From positions 3,006-67,005 of the forward strand of contig MU603932.1 of NCBI GenBank assembly GCA_025201845.1: DNA of 64,000 nt. The letters run 5' to 3'. The DNA is from Martensiomyces pterosporus (Eukaryota; Kickxellomycota; Kickxellomycetes; Kickxellales; Kickxellaceae). The notes under the pieces were generated by a model. The model was given only the letters and a program-made list of their open reading frames with translations. It made no database searches and was not told where the DNA came from. Shown piece after piece: positions 43,686 through 54,200 of the stretch. Each line of letters opens with the position of its first letter. Positions within the stretch are counted from its first letter, which is position 1. Both the position numbers and the translations under genes were made by a program.

Positions 43686-44187
43686 GTTTGTTCGTTATCC
43701 CGCTGTGGCAGAGAGTAAGCAAATCGACAGGCGGCTGGCAACAGCTGGAAATGAGCGCAGAGCGGTAAATTGAAGTGAAATTGTGAATAAAAAGTTTAGC
43801 AGCAATATCCAATACGCGAAAGCAAAAGGGGAGGAGAAAATCAGCACACCTTATTTGGGGGGTGCTGGTGAAGTTGCGCTGTCAGCCAGTCAGGCGCTCA
43901 GAAGGCGACTGTGATGTAAGACGGCGAGCGGGCTGCGGGTTGGCTGGGCATGTTCGCACTGAGAACCTCGGAGCGCAAAAGTCGGCGCCGTCTGCGTGTT
44001 TCTCCTCCAGTCTTCCAGCGAGCGGGCTGCGGGTTGGCTGGGCATGTTCGCACTGAGAACCTCGGAGCGCAAAAGTCGGCGCCGTCTGCGTGTTTCTCCT
44101 CCAGTCTTCCAACTCTGCACACTACTATTACTACCTAGACGCACTTTTATCCATACACTTGTATCTCATACTCACACATTGCCAACA
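43686..44187. promoter_or_regulatory. Divergent promoter, HDAC / fasciclin gene
   Basis: 502 bp separating two divergent ATGs, so it must contain both promoters unless the leaders are long. Its right half is occupied by the tandem duplication listed separately. Confidence 0.6.
43924..44111 (+). repeat. Perfect 94-bp tandem duplication
   Basis: Copy 1 is 43924-44017 and copy 2 is 44018-44111, identical base for base. The unit begins GCGAGCGGGCTG and ends CAGTCTTCCA. The second copy ends 76 nt before the fasciclin ATG, so each copy lies in promoter or leader DNA. 94 is not a multiple of three and neither copy is part of a supported reading frame. Confidence 0.97.
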
Positions 44188-47100
44188 ATGCGACGCGGCT
44201 GGACACAGACGCTATACACATGGCAGTCGCTTGTGCTGCTATTGCTGCTCCTTGCGCGCTGCTCGGCCGCTGTCTGGCCGTTTGGGTCCAAGAGCCCAGC
44301 GCCTGCGAGCAGCAATAACAACAGCAGTAAAACCACCACGTTCATCGACTTGTTGTCGTCCCACGAACGCTTCAGCGAGTTTCTGCACACCGTGCAACGC
44401 CTCCGCATGGTGATTCCGCTCAACCGCGTCCGAAACGCTACGCTTTTCGTTCCCACGAACGAGGCAATAAGAAGATACCGCCAGGAACACGGCCACGGAG
44501 AGGCTACCCGAGTCGCAGGGAGCGTGTACCGCGGCGTTTCAGACTACCAGGCCTGGTACCACCTTGTAGGGGACGGAGTGATCTCGGCAGACGACATGGA
44601 AGAAGGACCTATGGTCTGGGAGTCCCTGAGCCGCCTCAGTGCAGATGAGGCTGGCACAGATCTTAGCGGGCAGTGGCCGCATATCCTCCTCGTCGACAAT
44701 GACGATGACAGCCACGGGGAGGAGCACATTTACGGCGTCATGCTCAAGACGCAGATCAGCAGGAGCGGTCGTGCTCTTGTGAACGGAGTGCCGATGCTGG
44801 CCAGCAATTACTCGTGCTCGGCGGGCAATGTGTACTTGATTGATGGCCTGCTGACCCTGCCACCAACCATACAAGAGCTATTGCGGGCAAACGTGCCAAA
44901 GACTGGTGCTGGCCACAGCATCAGCCCAGCAGCTAATCAGAAGCATGCACATGGAGGTTTGACTGGCAGCAGCAGCAGTGGCGGCGGCGACGATGGCAGC
45001 GCGATTGAGCGAGAGGGCTACGGCGACTATGACTTTGTCGAAAAGCTGCTGAACGCTGCGGGGTGGTCGGGCGTTCTTGGTGCCCAGGAAGGCGGAAATG
45101 GGGCAGCAGAAATGCACACGCTGTGGGCTTTCAGCGACCAGGCGTTCCGGGACAGGTTCAGCTATGTCGAGCGCGCGTATCTGCTGTATGGCGCAAAGTT
45201 TGCCGAAGAGTACGAGGACCTCCGCAAGACAGCTGTCGAGGATGCCCAGATGGTCGCAGCAGGGTTTGTCTCGCGCGGCCCCATTAGCCTTGCGCGCTTG
45301 GGAGAGGGCGAGCATAAAGGTAAGCTTAGAAGCAGTCGCAATCCTGCAACACAGTGCGTGCAATGTCGATGCATGCGTCATCCCCAGCAACAGAAGCACC
45401 ACTGGGCACTGTGGGCACTGTGGGCACTGTTGGCACTGTTGGCAGCAGCGCTGCAGTAGCCTCAGCCGCATCTCCACCTCTCCTTCACGTGCCAGCGTCG
45501 AGCGTCTGCTGCCTCTGCCAAGTGAAGCGGGCACACGTATCCAGTATTATTAACAGCGACTCTGCGTGCAGCTAATGTCTGTGCATGCCTCTTGCGTGGA
45601 TTTGCCTGCTGTGCTATTATTATCACCTGTGCTGTAGTGCCTGGGTTTCTGAATGGCACTGAGCTCACAGTTGTTGTCAGCAAGGGTGCAAATGGGCTGA
45701 GCGGCAAGGTCAACGGCCAGAAGATCGGCGCACCCGATATTGTTGCTAGAAACGGTAAGCGAGAGCCCATTCCTCCTTTGTTCCATTTCCTCGCTGGGTG
45801 CAGCGGCGTTGTCTGGTGGTTTGTCTGGTGGTGGCAGAATGCTCGCAGGTGCGGAGTTGATGGATAGGAGCACCAGAGAGGGAAATTCTGTGGTTGAGAA
45901 TGGCGGTAAATGGGGGTGTGGGGACCGTGGATCCGCCTGGCCTCTTTAGAGCAGCAGCACCAGCATTTGCACGCATCACATGGGCAGACCTCTTTTGCAT
46001 GCACCTGCTCTCCCTGCTCCACATCTCTTGGCTTCTCATTCTCATTCTCTGCTCTGCTGAACCGTGCGCGCACCTGTGTATGCCTTCGTCTCTCTCTTTG
46101 CACAGTAACTCTCTGCTCCTTTTCACCCTTACTTGTATAGCAGCCAGCTATTCATACACTTACTAATGCGGGTTCTCCCTCTCCACTTGCTCCTGGTGCA
46201 TGTCGCTGCTCTTTACCTGCATGCAGGCATCGTCCATGGCGTCGAGCGGGTGCAGGGCCCGTCTGAGCTGGCCTTTTCGCCACAAAAGATCCTGGTTGGT
46301 CTGAATGCGACTCTGTTCATCCGCGTTCTCAGGGACACCGGGCTATTGGACTATGTGGATGGGTCCGAGCCTGACCGCAAGCTGACTCTGCTGGTGCCAA
46401 CCAATCGCGCTATGGAGGATGCGTTTGGCGCCGACTTTGGCGACGACGAGAACGACGGACCTGGATATGCTGACGCGCATCACGAGGAGGCCTTTGCAGC
46501 CAAGCTGCAGCGCGACAGACAGCGCGAATGGGCGCTTTACCACGTCGTTGACGGACAAAGCAGCATCGAGGACCTCATTGACAGCCCACTGCTGCGCACA
46601 AAGCTTGCCTCCGAGTGGACTCGGGGGAAGGCGCAGGTGGTCAAGGCACAGGTCGATCAGGCGCACGGTGCTGTTTCAAGGCACGTGTCATTTAATGGCG
46701 CAGACAACATTCTGCCCGAGCCTGTTGTCGTTGGAAACACCACGATCTACCTGCTGTCTGCCTCCATGCCTACGCCGCCCAGCCTGATCAACGCCCTCAT
46801 CCAGGACCTGGATCTCTCGCTGTTTGTCGCTGCTATGGGCGCGTCGCGTACAGCCGGCGAGATTCAGCAGGAGAGCGGGATCACCATTCTTGCGCCCGTG
46901 GTTAATGCGTTCATATCCCTTGGCCTTGTCTGGTCGTACCTGAGCCTGCCTGGAGACGCTGATGCCCGCAGCGACCTTAGCAGCATCGTCAAGTCGCACA
47001 TTCTCAAGGCACCAGTGTACAGCGATGAAATCCCTATGCACAACGACAGCGCAGCTGAGACGCTGACAGTGGAGACGCTGAATGGCAACAAGGTTGGGCT

Positions 47101-48109
47101 TTATCGCACTCCTCATGGCCTGTATGCTGTCGCCGACCACGTGGAAGACCCGTCGTCACCAGCATCGCTGCATAGCACCAGCGGCGCGCATGCACGCCTC
47201 TCTGGCATCTCTGATTCCGGCAGCCTCAAGATATCCGAGCATGATATTCTCCTGCGGACCGGTGTGTCACACGTGCTTGAGCGTGGGCTCATTCTGCCGC
47301 CAAACGTCGAGATCACCTCGCTAAAGCTGCTCCGCGGCATGAAGGCACACATTTTTGTCGATCTCCTCGAGCGGTTCAACCTTACCTATGTGCTCAGTGA
47401 TCCACGTGTGCCCGACAGAGGCGGCGAGGACCCAGCAAGAGTGCGCGGCGCCGACTCTCCTGGCAGCGACAGTGAAACTGTTGTTGGGCACTCGCTTCTC
47501 GTGCCCTCAGACAAGGCGTGGCGGGAAAACGCTGCCTACCGCGAGCTCATTCGCCGCGACCACGACGAGATGAGAGCAGCAGATGATGAGGAGAATCCCT
47601 GGCGCAACTCCACAACGGCCGACATTACGCATTACTTGGACATGCTGGTGCGCCTGCACATTGTCCCCGTTCTCGACACAACGAAGCGCACATTTACAGG
47701 GAACTCCACAGCCAGTGACCGTCTGCCACAAAGCAAGCTTGCGCTAGCCGATCGTAAGTCGTATCCGACGCTACTGGAAAACGTCAGGCTGCGTGCTCAC
47801 GAGTTTGCTAACGACCGATTCTCTGTGCAGCTCGACAACATCCCGTTCTACCAGTCGCCTGGCGGCGTGCCATTCATCTCGCTTGCAACGGTTGTCAGAT
47901 CGGGGTTTGCTCGCACTGGAGCCGTGTTTGAGCTGGACAGCGCGCTGAAGCTGCCGCCGGATGATAGCCAGATGCCTGGTGGGTGGAGGCAGTTTGCTTG
48001 GAATGCGGCTGTTTGGCTTACTAGCATCGGCATGGGAACGGGCATGGCCGGCGCCTCTGCATATTGGGTGCGGCAGTGGTGGACTCGCTCCGACTACCAG
48101 TCCTTGTAA
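44188..48109 (+). CDS. Five-domain fasciclin (FAS1) membrane protein, Fsc1-like
   Basis: Large secretory or vacuolar membrane protein similar in layout to fission-yeast Fsc1, which acts in autophagosome-vacuole fusion. Coding exons are 44188-45319, 45638-45754 and 46227-48109 (introns 318 and 472 nt, both donors GTAAGC, phase 1), totalling 1043 aa. A signal peptide (~1-30) is followed by five FAS1-type domains. Their ends can be recognised by GNVYLIDGLLTLPP, NGIVHGVERVQGP (formed only after splicing), IYLLSASMPTPP, SHVLERGLILPP and GAVFELDSALKLPP. A single hydrophobic segment near 1009-1029 anchors the C-terminus, leaving a short WTRSDYQSL tail. Several N-glycosylation sequons occur. The exon joins are supported by domain continuity. 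Location (vacuole or surface) is inferred. Confidence 0.88.
45404..45444 (+). repeat. 9-bp minisatellite in fasciclin intron 1
   Basis: About 4.5 head-to-tail copies of a 9-bp unit GGGCACTGT (three exact, then TGGCACTGT variants) within the first intron. Confidence 0.85.
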
Positions 48110-48341
48110 ATATACTACCAGCTACATGCACGCACCGCGCTCAATGGTCCGCTTTTTCTTGTGTTCTACCTTGATTTCCTATGCTTTTGCTATCGCTAAT
48201 ACACAGCGCCTTTCTCTTGGGGGTTTGCACTCGGTTCTTGGTTTCGCCAACTGGTTGGCGTGCTGGATGCTATCTGCAGTTACTGGCAATGTATATGTGA
48301 GTAGAAGACGATGAAACCAAAGGAAACGAAAGAGGTAGGCC

Positions 48342-50534
48342 TCAGGCACTGCTCAGGTGGTGGTGGAAGTGGGTCGTCGTAGAGAGCGGCATCCCGTACT
48401 CGTCGGTGCTGCTTGCACCAGTGGTTATGCGCACTTTTCTGCTATCTTCCTCAGTGGCCTGCAGTGCCTCGCTGCTGCTGCTGCTGCTGCTACTGCTACT
48501 GCTGCTACCATTATCATCGCTAGAGGCAGCAGGAGAGTTTGGATCATCGGTGGCATCATCGGTGGTCGCCAAAGATGATGCCGTCGACCTGAAGGTGCTC
48601 TTCTTCTTTGCGCTAGGCAGCAAGGCTGCGCCTGACACGCTCTTCGTTGCTTTGGAGTTACCCTTGCTTCCGCTCGTCTTTGTGCTGCTGCTCTTCGTGC
48701 TCGTAGAAGAGCCATCGCTGCTGTCAAGCAGATTTTCCGCGGGGAGACGCTTGAGTGGATCGGCAGACACCAGAGAACTCAGTATGTTGCTCACCTGGTT
48801 TGTAATCAGCGCTGATGCCGACGCTGCCTCCGAGGACGCCGACTCCTCGGAATCCACATCGCTGTCCTGCACAGCCTTGGCCAGCCGGATCTCAAACTTT
48901 TCAATATCAAAAGTCGTGTGCCAGGCACGCAGGAACGAGTCGCCAATCACCCATTTGTCCAGGTCGGGGCTGGTGCTAGCAGCGAACGCAGTGACGCAAT
49001 GGCCCTTTCCAACGGGCAGGATGTAGTGCTCGGGCTGGATAGCAAACGTCTCTTCGCCAAACCCGAACTTGATATTGGGCTTGTTGACCTTGTTGCAGTC
49101 AATTGCATACAGCCCATAGGCGTCGTAGAGCGGCACAGCGCCTAGGAACTGGTTGACTGCGTCGGCATCGGAGGCTGGCAGCACAATCAGCGCAGTGCCC
49201 GTGTCGATTATCGCGGTCTGGCTGGAGATATTGGGGATCGGATACTCGTCAATTAGCAGCCCGCTCAGCTCCACCTCCCAGTACATCTTGCGCATGATGG
49301 AGACGGTCCTTGCTCTCCCCTCAAACCGCCTCGGATTGACGCCGCCCAGGACCACCTCGCCGCCTGCGTGCTGGCCGTTTTTGCCTTCGCGGATCCAGAA
49401 CGAAAACACAGGTTTCTCAAGCAGCCCCCGCTGCGCCATGGTGTACAGCGGCGGGTCGGCTTGGATGCGCGAGAGCTTGGGGAATCCGAGCCCGAAGACG
49501 CCATCGAACTGCGTTGTGCGGAAGAAATGGCCCATGTGCGTGGCCAGGCCCACATGCATGGAAGGAACTGTAACGTTTCCAATGTACAGCGTGTCCGATC
49601 CAACCTGGCCCATGAGCCCGCCCGTGCCGTATGTTAGCGAGAAGGGAATGTGGGACGTGACAAAGGTTGCGGATTTGGCGTGGTCGAAGCGGGAGTGCGT
49701 GTTGCAGGCGACGGAATCGCAGTCCTTTGAGGGAATCCAAAAGTCGGAGCTGCCAGTGTCGAACACTACGCGGAATTTCTGCACCGGCGTGCCGAGCTGG
49801 ATGTCGCCAAAGTAGCTTTGGAACCCGCGGTACCCGGGTGGAGCGGAGTTGGTATCGTTGATGTTGGCTTGCGAGGAATGGAGCTTGATGGTGATCACTT
49901 GGGGCTTGGGAGCAGCACTAGCAGCTGAGGCGGTGGACGCCTGCCTGCGCATGGTCCTTGTGCTGGTCGTGGGACCGGTTATTGTCGTCGTTGAAGTTAG
50001 CATACTGGCTGTGTTGTGCTTGCTGGTGGTTCTGTGTGTAGATGACGAGGCAGTTGACGGGTGCTCTGAGGAGCTGCTGGACAAGGAGATCAGCTCGCTT
50101 GATTCCGCAGCTGACGAGTCGTTGAGTGCTGACATCAGTGGCTCTGTAACAGTGAGTGTAGTGGAGTCGTCGGCTATCTCGGCTATCACATCGGATGAGG
50201 CATCGCCTGTGGGTCCGTCCGATATCTCGCCCACTGTTTCCGCCGTGCTTTCGGCAGAGCTATCTGCATCGCTGCCCGCCTTTGCTGTAGCGTGCAGCTG
50301 CTTTGAGTTGTGGATGGCTCTGGATGCTGCGTTTGTCTTTTTCGGTGAGTGGCTTAGGCCCAAGGCTGATCTCACGTGTGGCTGTAGACCCTTCAGCTGA
50401 GATGCAATGGCCTTTGCCGGAGATGCAATGGCCTTTGCGTGCGAAAGAGCGTCGTCCTTTAGACCTGCTCCGGCAGAAGCAGCCGCAATAAGCAAACAAA
50501 CAGCAAGTAGCAGTGTGGTTGGTGGCGGTGTCAT
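48342..50534 (-). CDS. Pepsin-like aspartic protease (A1) with long Ser/Thr-rich pro-region and tail
   Basis: Secreted or vacuolar aspartic endopeptidase. The single-exon product is 730 aa from the ATG at 50534; the codon before it is GTG, not ATG. A signal peptide (~1-22) is followed by a ~200-residue Ser/Thr-rich region with a repeated AKAIASP motif (about 33-46) and a dibasic MRRQ at ~195-198 that could be a Kex2-type cleavage site. The protease domain spans ~235-560: catalytic DTGSSDFW (D259), flap Tyr in SLTYGTGG (~302) and second catalytic DTGTALI (D444). A ~170-residue Ser/Thr/Lys-rich tail contains a run of 12 Ser and ends HHHLSSA without a hydrophobic GPI signal. Both active-site motifs are intact, so it is probably active. 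Confidence 0.9.
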   Translation of the reverse strand: MTPPPTTLLLAVCLLIAAASAGAGLKDDALSHAKAIASPAKAIASQLKGLQPHVRSALGLSHSPKKTNAASRAIHNSKQLHATAKAGSDADSSAESTAETVGEISDGPTGDASSDVIAEIADDSTTLTVTEPLMSALNDSSAAESSELISLSSSSSEHPSTASSSTHRTTSKHNTASMLTSTTTITGPTTSTRTMRRQASTASAASAAPKPQVITIKLHSSQANINDTNSAPPGYRGFQSYFGDIQLGTPVQKFRVVFDTGSSDFWIPSKDCDSVACNTHSRFDHAKSATFVTSHIPFSLTYGTGGLMGQVGSDTLYIGNVTVPSMHVGLATHMGHFFRTTQFDGVFGLGFPKLSRIQADPPLYTMAQRGLLEKPVFSFWIREGKNGQHAGGEVVLGGVNPRRFEGRARTVSIMRKMYWEVELSGLLIDEYPIPNISSQTAIIDTGTALIVLPASDADAVNQFLGAVPLYDAYGLYAIDCNKVNKPNIKFGFGEETFAIQPEHYILPVGKGHCVTAFAASTSPDLDKWVIGDSFLRAWHTTFDIEKFEIRLAKAVQDSDVDSEESASSEAASASALITNQVSNILSSLVSADPLKRLPAENLLDSSDGSSTSTKSSSTKTSGSKGNSKATKSVSGAALLPSAKKKSTFRSTASSLATTDDATDDPNSPAASSDDNGSSSSSSSSSSSSEALQATEEDSRKVRITTGASSTDEYGMPLSTTTHFHHHLSSA

Positions 50535-51244
50535 CACTGAGAGGAATGAAGGCGAAGATGGCTAGGCATAAAGATGGTCAATCCACCTGTTCTCAAGACA
50601 GACGGGGGGTGTAGAGAGGAGGCGAGGAGGAGAAGATCGAGCACAGCACACCATCTCTAGATAGGCACTCCTTGTTCTGAGCGGCGAGAAACAAACATAG
50701 GACCAGGCTTGTCGTCTGTAGGCCAGAATAAGAGCCAGGAATGCTGGAAAACAGTGCTACTACTGCACAGCACCTCCGTATGCATTTTCTCCTTTGCTAC
50801 AGCAGTAGTCTGCCAGGCACATGTCTGCATGTGTATATGCTATGCGGATGCGGAGAAGAGCCAGGGCGGCCCAAGCGCGCGGCAACGGCGCTTCTTAATC
50901 CAGCAGGCGTAATCGATCACAATCGCCAAATGGTGTCTGCTTTCCCGCGTAATTTTTGCGCAGTGGCTGGTAGAGGCCAGCTGGGCAATAAGCGCCCGCC
51001 TGCTCACCAGGAGGCGAGGGAAATGACCTTGCCTTTGCTCTTGCTTTCTGCAGCTTGCATTTCTCTCTTTCGCCTTGTAAACAGTCAACAAGGGGAGCTG
51101 CATATATCTTCGCTCAGCAACCACTATTCGTAGCAAGCGTGGCGGCAAGGGAATGCGCTGTACACAAAGAAGCACACAGACAGCCAGACCGCGCTACTAA
51201 CAGCGACGCAAGCGAAGCACACGCCCGTAGACAGGCAACCAGCC
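50535..51244. other. Divergent promoter region, protease / Scc2
   Basis: 710 bp between two divergent ATGs. No supported gene or repeat was seen. Confidence 0.45.
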
Positions 51245-54200
51245 ATGCGGCCAATTGATAAGCAGGTGCCGGCAGACACCCGACGGTGTCTCCAGTACTG
51301 GCCAGCAACAAATGCCGTGCCCATACAGGTCGGCAAGCAAACGCCGTACGAGGGCGCAGTCAGCAGCGAGCTGGCACTTACAAACGATCTCGAAAGGCTG
51401 GCTTTGGTGGATATGGACTTTGTGGCACCGATGGTGCACAGAATGGTATATGATACATTCATGAGCGAGGAGATTCAGAGCATGTACGTATAGGACCTGG
51501 CCTGCCCGTGCATTGGAAAGTTCTCCACCTGCCTGGCCTGTCGGCAGCACGCTGACGCATGCCCTTTGCTTTTTCTCTTTTTGTGCAAAGTAGACGACTG
51601 AGGGCACACCCAACCCCTGCAATGTCAAACACGCGGGCCGTTCAGACAGCACTTGGCAGCCAGATCGAGCTATTGTCGCGACACCACCCATCTAACAGGG
51701 TCCAGGAGAATGGTAAGCCTTGTTTTGGCGAGAATTTCATTGAGAAGCTGCCGGCATAGCATATACCTAAACCGACGTCGGCTCGATTGTTTGTTTTCTT
51801 TGGCCTGTTTAGAATCACCAGAGGGGCAAACGTCGGGGCACGATGGCTATGCAATGCTGTTCTCGTACATCGCAAAGTCAAGGAAGGCCAGCATCCCGCA
51901 GGGGAACCAGGAAATAAAGGGTAAGCAGTTTAGAGTAAATGCTAGCACCCACCCACGCTGGCGGGCTGCTCGCGCTCAGCCGATTCAGACCTAGAAAGCC
52001 GCACATCTCCCTTGCGCTGCTCTTGTCGTTCACTTACTGGGTACTTTTATCACATAACTCGCCGCAGCGCTAATCGAGCCCCCAGCTTGTGTCAATTCAA
52101 TGCCTGTATGTCCTGGCTTAGCCGAGCCTGCCTCAAATGGCGTTGCAGCACTGAAGCCGCCTGTGGACAAAGTGGAGCCGCACTTGAGTACCGCACAGGC
52201 AAAGCGCACACTAACCGATGCCCAAGGCCCTGAAACAAATGCTAAGCGAACACGCTCGGCTACAGAGGATGCGCCAGTCAAGTCAGAGGCACGCATCGCT
52301 GTCGAGACCAAGGTGCCAACCGTCCTGAACGAGAGCAGCGCAAACAAAGATGCCGCTGATACAAAAGGGCCACCGATTGAGCATAGCCATGCAATCGAAA
52401 CCAGCGGGGATGCCAGCAGCCTGCCGCCTCATATTGAGGCCCTTGATGACTACCTGGCAAAGGTGTTTCAGGAGGACGATGTGCTGTCGGATAACAGCGA
52501 GGCCGTGCTGAGCTATTTTCGCCGCATCCCCCAGATGCATGGCGACAGCATTGTGCTCAGCAAGCGCTCAATACGCCGCATTCGCGAGCTGCTTGTGCCA
52601 TGTACCGCCGAGCAGCTTGCCAAATCGGCATCCGATGGCGCCATAGGCAGGCTTATCCGTCTGCTAACCCAGGCACTCGAGACTGCCGATTCTATGGGCC
52701 TCGCTGACATGATCAAGGGCGGCGCGTCGGTCGAAAACGGCGTTGAGCTCTCGCCTGAATTCTGCCAAAAACTGGACACTGCAATGTCGATAACCTGCCT
52801 TGGGCTGGAGGCTTCAGCGCTGGCCACCGACATGATTGCATCAGGCAGGGCATCTAGCAGCGCGTACAGCGAGGACTCTCTGCATACCGCTGTCGCCTTT
52901 TTCAAAGAGTGCCTGCTGAACTGCGCCATCCCTATTATTGGCCTTGAACGCGATAACAAGCTAGCCAGCGCCATACTCGGCGAGAGCAGCCCTTTGCGCA
53001 GCCGCTTCCATGCATTCCTGGGGCTTATTCTTGTCGCACACAGCCCAATCACTGCACTTGTCGAGAAGCCCGTTCTCGCAGAACAGGACATCATTTCCAT
53101 CGTGTTCTCGTCAATCAGCACCATGTTCAGCACATGTGAGCTACTGGGGCATGGCGTCGACGGCAATCTGTTCGAGTCGGTCCGCCGCTCGGCGCAGGCA
53201 TTGCTCCGCCGCATCTTTGCGTTCCATGTCGACCAGCGCTCGTGGATACTGGAGGAGATCCTCGCGTCGCTGATAAAGCTGCCGGCGCAGAAGCGCTCGC
53301 AGAGCGCATATCGCATCGCTAGCGGAAAGTCGGTGCAGTACATTAGCATTCTTTTGCTGATGCTGCTGCAGGGGACTGCGCAGTCTCCAGAAGATCTGAC
53401 GGCTGGGTTTGAGGGCGGCATGCTCCCAGCGAAGGAATGCAGGATCCTGCTAGAGAAGCACAAGAGGGCTGTCGATGCCGCGTCGTCCAGCACTGACTTC
53501 ACCATTCGCTACCTGATTGGCCGCTGCATCAAGCGCGAGAACAAGCCGACGTTCAACGAAGCCGACTACCGCAATCTCCTGGACACGTTTATTGAGGACT
53601 GCATCACTCTCCTTGGACACCCGCAGTGGCCCGTGTCTGAGCTGGTCGTGCGCATTTACTCGCTGCATATGCTTGATCTCTTGGGCGAAGAGAAGGCGGA
53701 CTTTACCATGAAGAGCATTGCCCTCGAAAGCGCCGCCCAGGTCGCATCGCACATTGCACGCGCTCAACGGGCGCTAGAGCCTGCGCCGGGCGAAGGTGGG
53801 CCAGTGGCACTGGAGGCCATTTCCCCAGGCTCTTCGCTGGAGTCCATCACCAGGTTCAGCTCAGCAACAGCGATGCTCTTGGAGTACCTGCAGTCAAAAG
53901 CAGCAGGAGGCGGGGAATCCGCCGGTGCCATCCCGCTGTATATCGGAAACTGGGCGTCGATGCTGATATCAACTTTGCTAAAGGGCAAACAGAGAAGGCG
54001 CAGGAGCAACAAAGCAGCGGCGGTCAATGGTGGAGGACATGGTACACAGCATGAAGGCGGAGACAGCGAGGGCGACAGCGACGACAGCGACGACAGCGAT
54101 GGTGGGGTCGATGGCGACGGCGTGGTAGGCAGCGATACCGACGATGACGATGGGCATGATGCTGACGACGACGGTGACTCCGACTACGAGGAAGACAGCT

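Noticed and set aside
43924..44144. Short open frames in several phases across the 94-bp duplication
   Set aside because: They arise because the same 94-bp unit is read in different phases in its two copies; no start context or family support.
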